From positions 1 through 16,506 of the forward strand of contig JBASOJ010000043.1 in NCBI GenBank assembly GCA_049658145.1: 16,506 nt of DNA. The letters are read 5' to 3'. Origin of the DNA: UBA6100 sp049658145 (GTDB lineage Bacteria; Actinomycetota; Coriobacteriia; Anaerosomatales; Anaerosomataceae). Position numbers and translations under genes: made by a program. The notes under the pieces were generated by a model. That model made no database searches, was not told the DNA's origin, and worked only from the letters and a program-made list of their open reading frames with translations. Below are positions 1 to 7,153 of this stretch, piece by piece; the first letter of the stretch is position 1, and each line of letters begins with the position of its first letter.

Positions 1-1328
1 GTGCCCACCCGTCCCGCGTACGCCAGCACACCCGTGGCCGAGCGCGCCGCGAGCACGAGCGCACCCACGCCCGGTGTGCCGTCGGACGGCTCGGTGAAGC
101 CCACCACCACGAAGTCCTCGCGGCCCGTGCACTTGCGCTTGCGCCAGTCGCGCCAGCGGCCCGAGCGGTACGTGCTGTCCGCGCGCTTTGCCACCGAACC
201 CTCGAGCTCGAAGGCGCAGGTCTGGCGGTGAAACGCCTCCCCCTGCCCGGCCACGTGGTCCACGTAACGCACGCGCGGGCCGGCGGGGGCGATCACACGC
301 TCGAGCAGCCTCTTGCGCTCGATGAGCGGCGTGCCCCGCAGGTCGTAACCGGCGAGGTAGGGTAGGTCGAAGACGTGGTAGGTGAGGTCGGCCGCCGCGC
401 CGCGTTTGAGCTCGGCCTGCAGCGCGCCGAAACTCGTACGGCCGTCCGGCGCAAGGACGGTCACCTCGCCATCGAGCCAGGCGCCCTCGAGTCCGAGCGC
501 GCGCACCGGCTCCACGAGCGCGGCGAACCGCTTCGTCCAGTCGATGCCGCTGCGGGTGAAGAAGCGCACGTCATCGCCGTCGATGCGTACGAGCGTGCGG
601 TACCCGTCGAGCTTGATCTCGTGGAGCCACCCCTCGCCCGCCGGCACCTCGGCGACCTTCGTGGCCAGCTCGGGTGCGATCGCCTCGGGAATCGGCGCGG
701 CGACCGCGCCCGGTGCTCGTGAGGGGTCGGCATCGCCGCCTTCGGCAGGAGGTTCGGCACCCGCCGCCGCGATCTCCTCCATGCTGCGACCGGTCTTGGC
801 CGAGAGGGGCAGCGCTGCGAGCACATCGTAGGCGGCATGCGGACGGACATGCGCGTCACGCTCCTTGATGAGCAGCCAGTTGTCTCTGGTCTCCTTGGGG
901 CGGCGCTTCATGCGCACGAGCGCGAACCCGCCCTCGAGCTTGTGGCCGTGGAGGTCGAACTTGAGGTTGCCGTCCCGGTACATCACGACCGCATCGCCGC
1001 GCGGCGTGTAGGTGCCGAAGTCCCAGAGCATCACCGTGCCGCCGCCGTACTCGCCTTCCGGGATCACGCCCTCGAAGCTCCCGTACTCGATCGGGTGGTC
1101 CTCCACCTCCACCGCGAGATGCTTCTCGGTGGTGTCGAAGCTCGGTCCCTTGGGCACGGCCCAGCTGCGCAGCACACCCTCCATCTCGAGGCGGAAGTCG
1201 TAGTGCAGGCGCGAGGCGGCGTGCTTCTGGATCACGAAGCGCGGCGCATCGGCGGGCGGCGTCCCGGAACCTGCCGGCTCGGGCGTGCGCTCGAAGTCAC
1301 GCTTCTCGCGGTAGCGATCGAGCGGCAT
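1..1328 (-). CDS. ligD: ATP-dependent DNA ligase LigD (phosphoesterase-ligase), 3' end missing
   Basis: This is the multidomain end-processing and sealing enzyme of bacterial non-homologous end joining. Translating leftward from the ATG at 1328 gives 442 open codons that run off the window. Residues about 28-170 are the 3'-phosphoesterase domain. It contains KHAASRLHYDFRLE, and H36, H42, D44, R46, H78 and Y82 match the known active-site set of Pseudomonas LigD. A linker of about 45 residues rich in Ala, Pro and Glu follows. The ATP-ligase domain begins near residue 210; HEIKLDGYR supplies the nucleotidyl lysine K239, and later come DGEVTVL and the FELEGSVAKR and DWRKRK motifs. The order is phosphoesterase first, as in Pseudomonas, not polymerase first as in mycobacteria. 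Whether a polymerase domain follows cannot be seen. The start lies 7 bases after the Ku stop, so the two genes should be co-transcribed. An AAGGGGG at the end of ku may serve as ribosome site. Confidence 0.93.
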   Translation of the reverse strand, partial: MPLDRYREKRDFERTPEPAGSGTPPADAPRFVIQKHAASRLHYDFRLEMEGVLRSWAVPKGPSFDTTEKHLAVEVEDHPIEYGSFEGVIPEGEYGGGTVMLWDFGTYTPRGDAVVMYRDGNLKFDLHGHKLEGGFALVRMKRRPKETRDNWLLIKERDAHVRPHAAYDVLAALPLSAKTGRSMEEIAAAGAEPPAEGGDADPSRAPGAVAAPIPEAIAPELATKVAEVPAGEGWLHEIKLDGYRTLVRIDGDDVRFFTRSGIDWTKRFAALVEPVRALGLEGAWLDGEVTVLAPDGRTSFGALQAELKRGAAADLTYHVFDLPYLAGYDLRGTPLIERKRLLERVIAPAGPRVRYVDHVAGQGEAFHRQTCAFELEGSVAKRADSTYRSGRWRDWRKRKCTGREDFVVVGFTEPSDGTPGVGALVLAARSATGVLAYAGRVG

Positions 1329-1335
1329 CGGCGGC

Positions 1336-2142
1336 TCACGCCCCCTTGGCGACGTCGAGGCTGCGCTTCAGGAGCGCCATCATGTCAACGACCTCCCCGC
1401 CCTCGGCCGGCGGCGCCTCAGGCGGCTCGGGCACGGCCGCCACCTCACCGGTCGTCACCTTGCGCTCGATCAAGTCGAGCACGTCGTCGCGGAAGCTGTC
1501 GGTGAGGTTGGAGGGATCGAACGGCTCCACCATCGCCTCCACAAGCTGCCCCGCGAGCGCGAGCTCTTTCTCGGTCACGCCGAGCTCTCCGAGGTCCGCC
1601 GAGGGGAACTCGATGTCCTTCGCCGATCGCAGCTCGTGCGGGAAACGCAGGATCTCGAGCATGAGCGCGTCACCCGCAGGTACGAGCGCGGCCACCCGCT
1701 GTCGCGTGCGGATGACGATGTATGCGAGCGCGATGTAGCCGGAGCGCGCGAGGGTCTCGCGCAGGATGGCGTACGCCTTGCGCGCGGCGGACGTGGCGGG
1801 CGTGAGGAAGTACGGCTTGTCGAAGTACGAAAGTGGGATCTCCTCGGCCTTGATCATCGCCACGATGTCGATCGTGCGCGTGGCCTCGACGTTCGCGGCC
1901 CGCAGGTCGTCGTCGGTGACCACCACATACTGGCCGGGATCGTACTCGTAGCCCTTGACGACCTCTTCCCACGGCACCTCCTCGCCGGTGACCGCGTTCA
2001 CGCGCTTCTGCTTCACGGGCGCCAGGTCACGGCGGTCGAGCTGGTGGAAGGCGAGCTCGCGGGGCTCCTCGGCAGGGTGGACCTCCACGGGGATGGTCAC
2101 GAGGCCGAAGCTGATGTCGCCGGTCCAGATCGAGCGTGGCAT
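1336..2142 (-). CDS. ku: Ku homodimer DNA-end-binding protein
   Basis: Bacterial Ku forms a ring-shaped homodimer that threads onto double-strand break ends and recruits LigD. The 268-residue protein opens with MPRSIWTGDISFGLVTIPV, the classic bacterial Ku N-terminus. Family blocks such as the GYEYDPGQYVVV segment and SYFDKPYFL follow, so the core beta-barrel is complete. After about residue 235 there is a short Pro/Glu-rich linker (PEPPEAPPAEGG) and a final helix, VVDMMALLKRSLDVAK. The long Lys-rich tail found in some actinobacterial Ku proteins is absent. Length is normal for the family. The ATG is supported by an AGGAGGT-like site (complement of 2149-2154) about 6 bases upstream. ligD starts 7 bases downstream, giving a two-gene repair operon. 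No regulatory motif is obvious in the 73-base gap before it. Confidence 0.96.
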   Translation of the reverse strand: MPRSIWTGDISFGLVTIPVEVHPAEEPRELAFHQLDRRDLAPVKQKRVNAVTGEEVPWEEVVKGYEYDPGQYVVVTDDDLRAANVEATRTIDIVAMIKAEEIPLSYFDKPYFLTPATSAARKAYAILRETLARSGYIALAYIVIRTRQRVAALVPAGDALMLEILRFPHELRSAKDIEFPSADLGELGVTEKELALAGQLVEAMVEPFDPSNLTDSFRDDVLDLIERKVTTGEVAAVPEPPEAPPAEGGEVVDMMALLKRSLDVAKGA

Positions 2143-2215
2143 GCGTGTACCTCCGGGTCAGGGGCCTGAGCAGGTCATACCCGAGGAAGCCGGGACGGTC
2201 ACGCCACGCCGGGCG

Positions 2216-3397
2216 CTACCCGAGGAGCAGGTCCACCACGCCGCGGCCGGGGTCGACCACCAGGCCGGTCGCGGCGGCGGCCACCTCGTCGAACTCCACC
2301 CCGCTGTTCACGCCGATGCCCGGCCCCGCCAGCACGAACGGCACCGGCTCGCCTACGTGCGTCTTGAGCTCGATCGGCGTGGGGTGGTCCGGCATCGCCA
2401 GCACGCGGACCTCGCCAAGGCGCCCGCGCAGCACGCTCACCATCTCGCGGTCGATGGCCTCGATGGCAGCGACCTTGCCCTCGACGTTGCCCGCGTGGCC
2501 CTCTTCATCCGGCGACTCAACGTGCACGATCACGAGATCGTGATCCTCGAGCGCCGCAAGGCCGCCCTCGATCTGCGCGCGGTAGTCGTTGTCGGAGCCG
2601 TCGCTCACGCCGGGGATGTCGAGCCGGTCGATGCCGAAGAGCACGGCGAGGCCGTTCAGCAGGTCGACGCCCGAGGTCATGGCCGCACGCAGCCCCCGCA
2701 GCTCGGCGAAGGGCGTCAATCCCTTCGGTGCCGCGCCCGGCCAGAACGGCCAGATGTCGGTTGCGGGCAGATCGCCGCGGGCGATGCGTGCGCGGTTGAC
2801 CGCCGAGGCATCGAGTGCCGGACGGGCCCGCTCCATGAGGTCGGCGAGCAGCGCCGCACCCTCGCCGAAGGGCGTCTTGCCCGCGATCGACTGGTCGCTG
2901 ATGTCATGCGGCGGCGTGTACGCAAGGTCGAGCAGCTCGGGGTGACCCTTCACCACGAGGATGTGGCGGTACGCCACGCCCGGGTAGAACGTGAACGTCT
3001 CATCGCCGAGCACCTCGCCGAGTTCGGTCACGATAGCGCGGGACTCCTCCGACTTAATGTGCCCGCAGGCGTACGACGTCATGACGTCGTCGGTGATGTT
3101 CACCGTGTTCATGCGCAGGGCGATCTCGTCGTCGGCAAGCGTGATGCCCATGCTCGCAGCCTCGATCGCGCCGCGTCCCACGTAGTCGGCCACCGGGTCG
3201 TAGCCCAGAATCGAGGTGCATGCGGCCGAAGACGACGGCTCCGCTCCCGGCGGCACGGTCTGCGCCAGGCCCACCGCACCGGCGGCCGCCAGCGCGTCGA
3301 GATTCGGCGTTGCCGCATAGCCGAGTGTGGTGCGGAAGCCCAGTTCGTCGAGAGGCCAGCCGGCCGCACCGTCGAGGATCAGGATGACGTGCTTCAC
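2216..3397 (-). CDS. ApgM-family metalloenzyme (2,3-BPG-independent phosphoglycerate mutase-like / proposed homoserine kinase)
   Basis: This 393-residue protein belongs to the alkaline phosphatase superfamily, in the archaeal-type ApgM group. The sequence shows the N-terminal metal-binding LILDGAAGWP (D9), LGYDP with GRGAIEA, the late HVESPDEEGHAGN metal site, and the MPDHPTPIELKTH block near residue 340. The catalytic-serine region reads PSSSAACTSILGYDP, with S56 as likely nucleophile, where archaeal mutases usually have GSDVAN. A subfamily with this architecture has been proposed as a non-homologous homoserine kinase in genomes that carry thrC but no classical thrB. Here threonine synthase starts about 1.2 kb away, which supports that reading, though a glycolytic mutase cannot be excluded. 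The start is GTG at 3397, with AGGGGGAG about 6 bases upstream. The gene is separated from ku by 73 bases and is divergent from the 3482 ORF. Confidence 0.85.
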   Translation of the reverse strand: MKHVILILDGAAGWPLDELGFRTTLGYAATPNLDALAAAGAVGLAQTVPPGAEPSSSAACTSILGYDPVADYVGRGAIEAASMGITLADDEIALRMNTVNITDDVMTSYACGHIKSEESRAIVTELGEVLGDETFTFYPGVAYRHILVVKGHPELLDLAYTPPHDISDQSIAGKTPFGEGAALLADLMERARPALDASAVNRARIARGDLPATDIWPFWPGAAPKGLTPFAELRGLRAAMTSGVDLLNGLAVLFGIDRLDIPGVSDGSDNDYRAQIEGGLAALEDHDLVIVHVESPDEEGHAGNVEGKVAAIEAIDREMVSVLRGRLGEVRVLAMPDHPTPIELKTHVGEPVPFVLAGPGIGVNSGVEFDEVAAAATGLVVDPGRGVVDLLLG

Positions 3398-3428
3398 GGG
3401 ACTCCCCCTAAGGTCGCGGTGCGGGCGT

Positions 3429-3434
3429 TAGAAT
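3429..3434 (+). promoter_or_regulatory. Putative -10 element (TAGAAT) upstream of the 3482 ORF
   Basis: TAGAAT matches the sigma-70 -10 consensus at 5 of 6 positions. It lies in the 84-base gap between the divergent ApgM-like gene and the 3482 ORF, about 48 bases before that ATG. No clear -35 is visible, so this is a weak call. Confidence 0.35.
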
Positions 3435-3481
3435 CGTACCTGCACGCACGCCCTCCGCACAAACCGACACCCGGGAGCCAC

Positions 3482-3667
3482 ATGGACTTCAACGCCGGAC
3501 TGCCAGCCCTCGACGGTGAAGGCTTCGAGCTCCGACCGCTCAAGCGCTCGGACGCCGACGACCTGCTCGTGCTCCTGCAGCAGCCCGACATGGCCCGCTG
3601 GTGGGGCGCCTACAACGCGGCGAAGGTCGAGCGCCACGTGCTCGCGCGCGAGTTCAAGGCCCAGTGA
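3482..3667 (+). CDS. Short GNAT-like ORF (N-terminal acetyltransferase fragment)
   Basis: This ORF encodes 61 residues. Residues 15-42 (FELRPLKRSDADDLLVLL, then QQPDMARWWG) resemble the first strand and helix of GNAT acetyltransferases of the AAC(6')/RimJ kind. The reading frame stops before the acetyl-CoA-binding part, where a complete enzyme would have another 100 or more residues. The other two forward frames downstream do not restore the missing domain, so this is not a single recent frameshift; it is a truncation or deletion. The ATG has a GGGAG site about 4 bases upstream and a TAGAAT -10-like box. Its TGA overlaps the next ATG by one base (TGATG), which suggests that it is still translated and couples the downstream ORF. 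It is unlikely to be an active acetyltransferase alone. Confidence 0.55.
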   Translation: MDFNAGLPALDGEGFELRPLKRSDADDLLVLLQQPDMARWWGAYNAAKVERHVLAREFKAQ

Positions 3668-3903
3668 TGGAAGAGGACCGCGAACAGATCACGCGCTGGC
3701 TCGATGCGCTGTACGCCGGCACGAGCACGGTCACGCAGCTCGACGCTATCGTCCGCGCCGAGACGTTCGACCTGCCGGTCGACGCCATGGATGTCGTGAA
3801 CGGACTGCCGCCGGGGCGCTACACGCGGGCGCGCCTCTGCGACCAGCTCAACAGCGCGATCGTGGGCCGCGGACTCTCGGCGTCACTCGGCACACACGAC
3901 TGA
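3667..3903 (+). CDS. Small hypothetical protein (78 aa)
   Basis: I do not recognise this protein with confidence. It is 78 residues, acidic at the N-terminus (MEEDREQITRWLDALYAG), with predicted helices and a conserved-looking C-terminal block, VVNGLPPGRYTRARLCDQLN. The LPPGxYTRxxLxDQLN pattern loosely recalls small DUF2795-type actinobacterial domains, but I cannot confirm membership. It has no membrane segment or signal peptide and is probably cytoplasmic. The ATG at 3667 shares its A with the TGA of the preceding ORF, so translational coupling is the best argument for this start. An in-frame GTG at 3601 would add Arg-rich residues that look like out-of-frame GNAT sequence. The gene ends 4 bases before the convergent methyltransferase gene. 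Confidence 0.7.
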   Translation: MEEDREQITRWLDALYAGTSTVTQLDAIVRAETFDLPVDAMDVVNGLPPGRYTRARLCDQLNSAIVGRGLSASLGTHD

Positions 3904-3907
3904 CGCG

Positions 3908-4495
3908 CTAGGCGGCAGGGCGCGTGGCCGTGGCCATCAGGTGCCAGGGAAGCGTGGTCTCGTCGATCGCGACATCCGAGAAGCCCGCATCACTCAGGAG
4001 AGCGGCAAGCGCTTCGGCGCTCATGCGGACCTCCTGCGGCGGGCCCTTGGGGGTGTCGCGCGGAGCCCAGTCCACCACGAGGAGTCGGCCACCGGGCTTC
4101 AGCAAGCGAAACGCCTCGGCGTACGAGGCGGCCGGATCAGCGAGTTCGTGGTGCAGGTTGATCATGTAGACCGCGTCGGCCGTGCCATCGGCGAGCGGAA
4201 CGCTGGTCTCCTCGGCCTTGACCGGCACGATTCGGCTCTCCGCCACCTCGGGGCGATTCGCGCGCATCCAGTCGAGCATCTCAACGGCGGTGTCGGCCGC
4301 ATAGACGACGGCCCCCGGTGCGCGCTGTGCGAAGGCGGCGGAGAACAACCCCGTGCCGGCGCCGATCTCGATGATCGTGCGGGCATCGTCGAGACCACCG
4401 AGCGCACGGACGAAGATGTCGGGCGGCAGGCTGTCGAACCGTCCGGGGTCGTTCAGACGCTCGAGCTTTGCCATGTCGAACTTCAGATGCGCCAT
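3908..4495 (-). CDS. Class I SAM-dependent methyltransferase
   Basis: The 195-residue protein has the Rossmann-type methyltransferase order. Motif I is IIEIGAGTGLF (residues 41-51), followed by the acidic residue of strand 2 (D68 in YAADTA). Then come VKAEETSVPLADGTADAV and the motif IV region, YMINLHHEL. Motif VI is LLKPGGRLLVVDW (131-143). The N-terminal FDMAKLERLNDPGRFDSLPP segment occurs in a widespread group of small methyltransferases in anaerobes whose substrate is unknown. There is no membrane segment. I chose the ATG at 4495 because AGGAGG (complement of 4502-4507) lies 6 bases upstream. The open frame extends to 4564, but that stretch is not conserved-looking and would cross into the thrC control region. 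The gene is divergent from thrC and convergent with the 3667 ORF. Confidence 0.88.
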   Translation of the reverse strand: MAHLKFDMAKLERLNDPGRFDSLPPDIFVRALGGLDDARTIIEIGAGTGLFSAAFAQRAPGAVVYAADTAVEMLDWMRANRPEVAESRIVPVKAEETSVPLADGTADAVYMINLHHELADPAASYAEAFRLLKPGGRLLVVDWAPRDTPKGPPQEVRMSAEALAALLSDAGFSDVAIDETTLPWHLMATATRPAA

Positions 4496-4546
4496 CAGAG
4501 TGCCTCCTCGCGTTGCGCCGATTCTCCCACACGTCGCCCCATTTGG

Positions 4547-4552
4547 TACGAT
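4547..4552 (+). promoter_or_regulatory. Putative -10 element (TACGAT) for thrC, suggesting a leaderless transcript
   Basis: TACGAT ends 10 bases before the thrC ATG at 4563. There is no purine-rich ribosome-binding site between them. If this hexamer is the -10 element, transcription would begin within a few bases of the start codon, giving a leaderless or nearly leaderless mRNA. A clear -35 is not seen. Confidence 0.4.
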
Positions 4553-4562
4553 GCGTGTCACC

Positions 4563-6104
4563 ATGCAGCCCGTCGCCTACATAGACAGCCGAGGTCTCGA
4601 CGCTTCACGACCGGCGTTCAGCGAGGTCGTAGTGCGCGGCATCGCGCCTGGCGGCGGGCTATACGTGCCCGAGAGTCTGCCTTCGCTCACGTTGCCCGAG
4701 ATCCTCGAGCTCGCTACGTGGCCCTACTGGCAGCGCGCCGCGTGGATCTTCGAGCGCTTCGGTGTTGACTACTGCCGCGAGCATGTGGACGCGCTTATGC
4801 AGTCTGCATATGGCGCGCAGTGGGACGACGACCGCATCGCGCCGATCGTGGAGGTCGTAGCGGGCACCCACGTGCTCGAGCTATGGCACGGGCCCACGAG
4901 CGCCTTCAAAGACATGGCGCTCCAGTGCATGCCGCTGTTCTTCTCGGCGGCGGTCGACCGCATGCAGGCCGAAGGCCAGCTCGCCGATGATTACCTCGTG
5001 CTCGTGGCAACCTCCGGCGACACCGGCAAGGCGGCGCTCGAAGGCTTCGCCGACCGTGAGCACACCGGCATCGTGGTCTTCTACCCCGCGGGCGGCGTCT
5101 CCGACATCCAGCGGTTGCAGATGGTCACGCAACGCGGCGCCAACGTGGGCGTCTTCGGCGTGCGCGGCAACTTCGACGACTGCCAGAACGCGGTCAAGGC
5201 CACCTTCAACGACGAGGCCTTCGCCTCCGAGCTGCACGCGGAGCGCGGCCTGAAGCTCTCCTCGGCGAACTCCATCAACTGGGGTCGCCTCCTGCCGCAG
5301 ATCGCGTACTACGTGAGCGCGTACGCCGACATGGTGGCCGAGGGCGGCGTGAAGCCCGGCTCGCCCATGGACGTGTGCGTGCCCACCGGCAACTTCGGCA
5401 ACATCTTAGGCGCGTACTACGCCAGGCGCATGGGCGTGCCGATCGGGCGGCTGCTGTGCGCCAGCAACGAGAACAACGTGCTCGCCGACTTCATCGCCAC
5501 CGGGACCTACGACATCTCGGACCGCGCGTTCGTGACCACACCCAGCCCGAGCATGGACATCCTCATCTCGAGCAACCTCGAGCGTCTGCTCTACGAGCTC
5601 GCCGGGGCCGGGGCGGTCCGCGGCTGGATGGCGTCGCTGGCGAGCGAACGGCGCTTCACGGTCGACCGCGAGACGTTCGCCAAGGTCCGCGAGCTGATGA
5701 CCGCCGACTGGGTCACCAACGAGGAGAGCCTCGCCACGATCAAGCGCATCTACGACGAGTACGGCTACCTCATGGACCCGCACACCGCGGTCGCGTGGGA
5801 AGTGGCCGAACGCCTGCGCGGCGAGGACCCGGTGCTCGTGGTCTCCACCGCGCACTGGGCGAAGTTCGGCGCGGACGTCTACCGGGCGCTTACGCAGACC
5901 GCATATGCCGCGGAACTCCCCGCCGAAGCGGCCGCGCTCACCGGCCTCGAGCTGCTCGACGAGGTGTGCGCGCTCGCCCCCGAGGCAGGCGCGGTTCCCG
6001 CCCCCCTGGCCGAGATCGCCACCCTGCCCGAGCGCTTCGGCGCGGTCGTGGATACCGGACGTGAGGGCATCGAGGGCGCCGTGCGGGAGTGGCTCGCGCG
6101 GTAA
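4563..6104 (+). CDS. thrC: Threonine synthase
   Basis: Threonine synthase is a PLP enzyme that converts O-phosphohomoserine to threonine and phosphate. The 513-residue protein has the long form of the family (yeast / E. coli-like). It opens with YIDSRGLDASRPAFSEVVVRG and GGGLYVPE, the Thr_synth_N signature. WHGPTSAFKDMALQ carries the PLP lysine K116. LVATSGDTGKAALEGF (147-162) is the phosphate-binding glycine loop, and SANSINWGRLLPQIAYYV and VPTGNFGNILGAYYARRMG are further family blocks. The start at 4563 is preferred because the N-terminus aligns there. An in-frame ATG at 4551 would add only MRVT, and neither ATG has a ribosome site, consistent with leaderless translation. No thrA or classical thrB is in the window; the ApgM-like gene at 2216-3397 may supply the phosphohomoserine. 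Confidence 0.96.
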   Translation: MQPVAYIDSRGLDASRPAFSEVVVRGIAPGGGLYVPESLPSLTLPEILELATWPYWQRAAWIFERFGVDYCREHVDALMQSAYGAQWDDDRIAPIVEVVAGTHVLELWHGPTSAFKDMALQCMPLFFSAAVDRMQAEGQLADDYLVLVATSGDTGKAALEGFADREHTGIVVFYPAGGVSDIQRLQMVTQRGANVGVFGVRGNFDDCQNAVKATFNDEAFASELHAERGLKLSSANSINWGRLLPQIAYYVSAYADMVAEGGVKPGSPMDVCVPTGNFGNILGAYYARRMGVPIGRLLCASNENNVLADFIATGTYDISDRAFVTTPSPSMDILISSNLERLLYELAGAGAVRGWMASLASERRFTVDRETFAKVRELMTADWVTNEESLATIKRIYDEYGYLMDPHTAVAWEVAERLRGEDPVLVVSTAHWAKFGADVYRALTQTAYAAELPAEAAALTGLELLDEVCALAPEAGAVPAPLAEIATLPERFGAVVDTGREGIEGAVREWLAR

Positions 6105-6132
6105 GCGCGCTGCCGCTTCGCGTTCACTCGGG

Positions 6133-6138
6133 TACACT
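6133..6138 (+). promoter_or_regulatory. Putative -10 element (TACACT) for the protease operon
   Basis: TACACT lies in the 55-base gap between the thrC stop and the 6160 ATG, 21 bases before that start. The spacing leaves room for the strong AAGGGAGGGGGAGG ribosome site. A -35 match is poor (CTGCCG at the right distance). Confidence 0.35.
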
Positions 6139-6159
6139 TCCCCAAGGGAGGGGGAGGCC

Positions 6160-7152
6160 ATGATCGTCTCCGAGGCGCTCGCGCACGCGCTCGTATCCAC
6201 CCGGGAAGAGCTGCATGCGCGAGCAAACGTCGTCGCCACCGGCATCGGCTACAAGGTGAGCGACGGTGAGAGGACCGATGAACTCGCCATCGTCTGCTCG
6301 GTGGTGGAGAAGGTGCCTGCGACCGCGCTTGCCACACGCGACCTCGTGCCGCCGAGCGTGGGCGGCTTCCCCACCGACGTGGTGGCCACCGGTGAGATCC
6401 GGGCACTGAGGACCCCCACTGAGCGCTGGCGGCCCGTGCCGGGCGGCGTGAGCGTCGGGCACGAGCGCATCACGGCGGGGACGCTCGGCTGCATCGTGCA
6501 CCGCGGCGATGAGCTGCTCCTGCTCTCCAACAACCACGTGTTCGCCTGCACCAACGACGGCGCGGCCGGTGACGCGATCCTACAGCCCGGGCCGATCGAC
6601 GGCGGCACCGCGGCGGACCGCATCGCCACCCTCGACCGCTTCGTGCGCATCGCGATGGCCGGGGAAGAGAGCTCCTGTGCGCTCGCCAACGGCGTCGCGT
6701 CCACGCTCAACGCCCTCGCGCGGCTGGCCGGGAGCAACGCCCGGCTCCGCGCCGTGAGCCAGTCCTCGGCCGCCAACCTCGTCGACGCAGCCACCGCCCG
6801 ACCCGACGACCCTTCGCAGATCTCCGAGGAGATCCTCGGCATCGGCCGCATCGGCGGACAGGGCACTGCCGAGCTCGGCCTGCGCGTGCGCAAGAGCGGC
6901 CGCACGACCGGGCTCACCACAGGCGAGATCGAGCAGGTGAACGTCACCGTCGACGTTGGATACGGCGAGGACCGCGTGGCCCGCTTCACCGATCAGGTCA
7001 TCACTGGCGCCATGAGTCAGGGTGGCGACAGCGGCTCGGCGATCGTCGACTTGGGAAACAACATCGTAGGCCTGCTGTTCGCCGGCAGTGCCACCACCAC
7101 CATCATCAACCGCATCGAACATGTCTTCGACGCCCTCGACATCGGACTGTGA
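6160..7152 (+). CDS. Cytoplasmic trypsin-fold (NAL1-like, S1 family) serine protease
   Basis: The 330-residue protein carries a chymotrypsin-like catalytic set: H126 in LLSNNHVFA, a likely D209 in NLVDAATA, and S291 in QGGDSGSAIVD. RKSGRTTGLTTGEI and VGLLFAGS are typical of the trypsin-like proteins related to plant NARROW LEAF 1 that occur widely in bacteria. There is no signal peptide or membrane segment, so it should act in the cytoplasm. Residues about 20-85 form a separate N-terminal domain (VVATGIGYK, then a strand AIVCSVVEK, then GGFPTDVVATG) that is not part of the protease barrel. The substrate is unknown. The ATG at 6160 has AAGGGAGGGGGAGG just upstream. The next gene starts one base after the stop and resembles this N-terminal domain. 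I am sure of the fold and less sure of proteolytic activity. Confidence 0.85.
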   Translation: MIVSEALAHALVSTREELHARANVVATGIGYKVSDGERTDELAIVCSVVEKVPATALATRDLVPPSVGGFPTDVVATGEIRALRTPTERWRPVPGGVSVGHERITAGTLGCIVHRGDELLLLSNNHVFACTNDGAAGDAILQPGPIDGGTAADRIATLDRFVRIAMAGEESSCALANGVASTLNALARLAGSNARLRAVSQSSAANLVDAATARPDDPSQISEEILGIGRIGGQGTAELGLRVRKSGRTTGLTTGEIEQVNVTVDVGYGEDRVARFTDQVITGAMSQGGDSGSAIVDLGNNIVGLLFAGSATTTIINRIEHVFDALDIGL

Positions 7153-7153
7153 C

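Noticed and set aside
1955..3667. 570-codon plus-strand frame covering the ApgM-like gene and the 3482 ORF
   Set aside because: Most of it is antisense to the ApgM-like gene and to the start of ku, with Arg/His-rich composition. Only its final 61 codons, from 3482, look like a protein.
4353..4562. Upstream extension of threonine synthase
   Set aside because: The extension overlaps the methyltransferase gene in antisense and has low-complexity Arg/Ser sequence; the family N-terminus begins at 4563.
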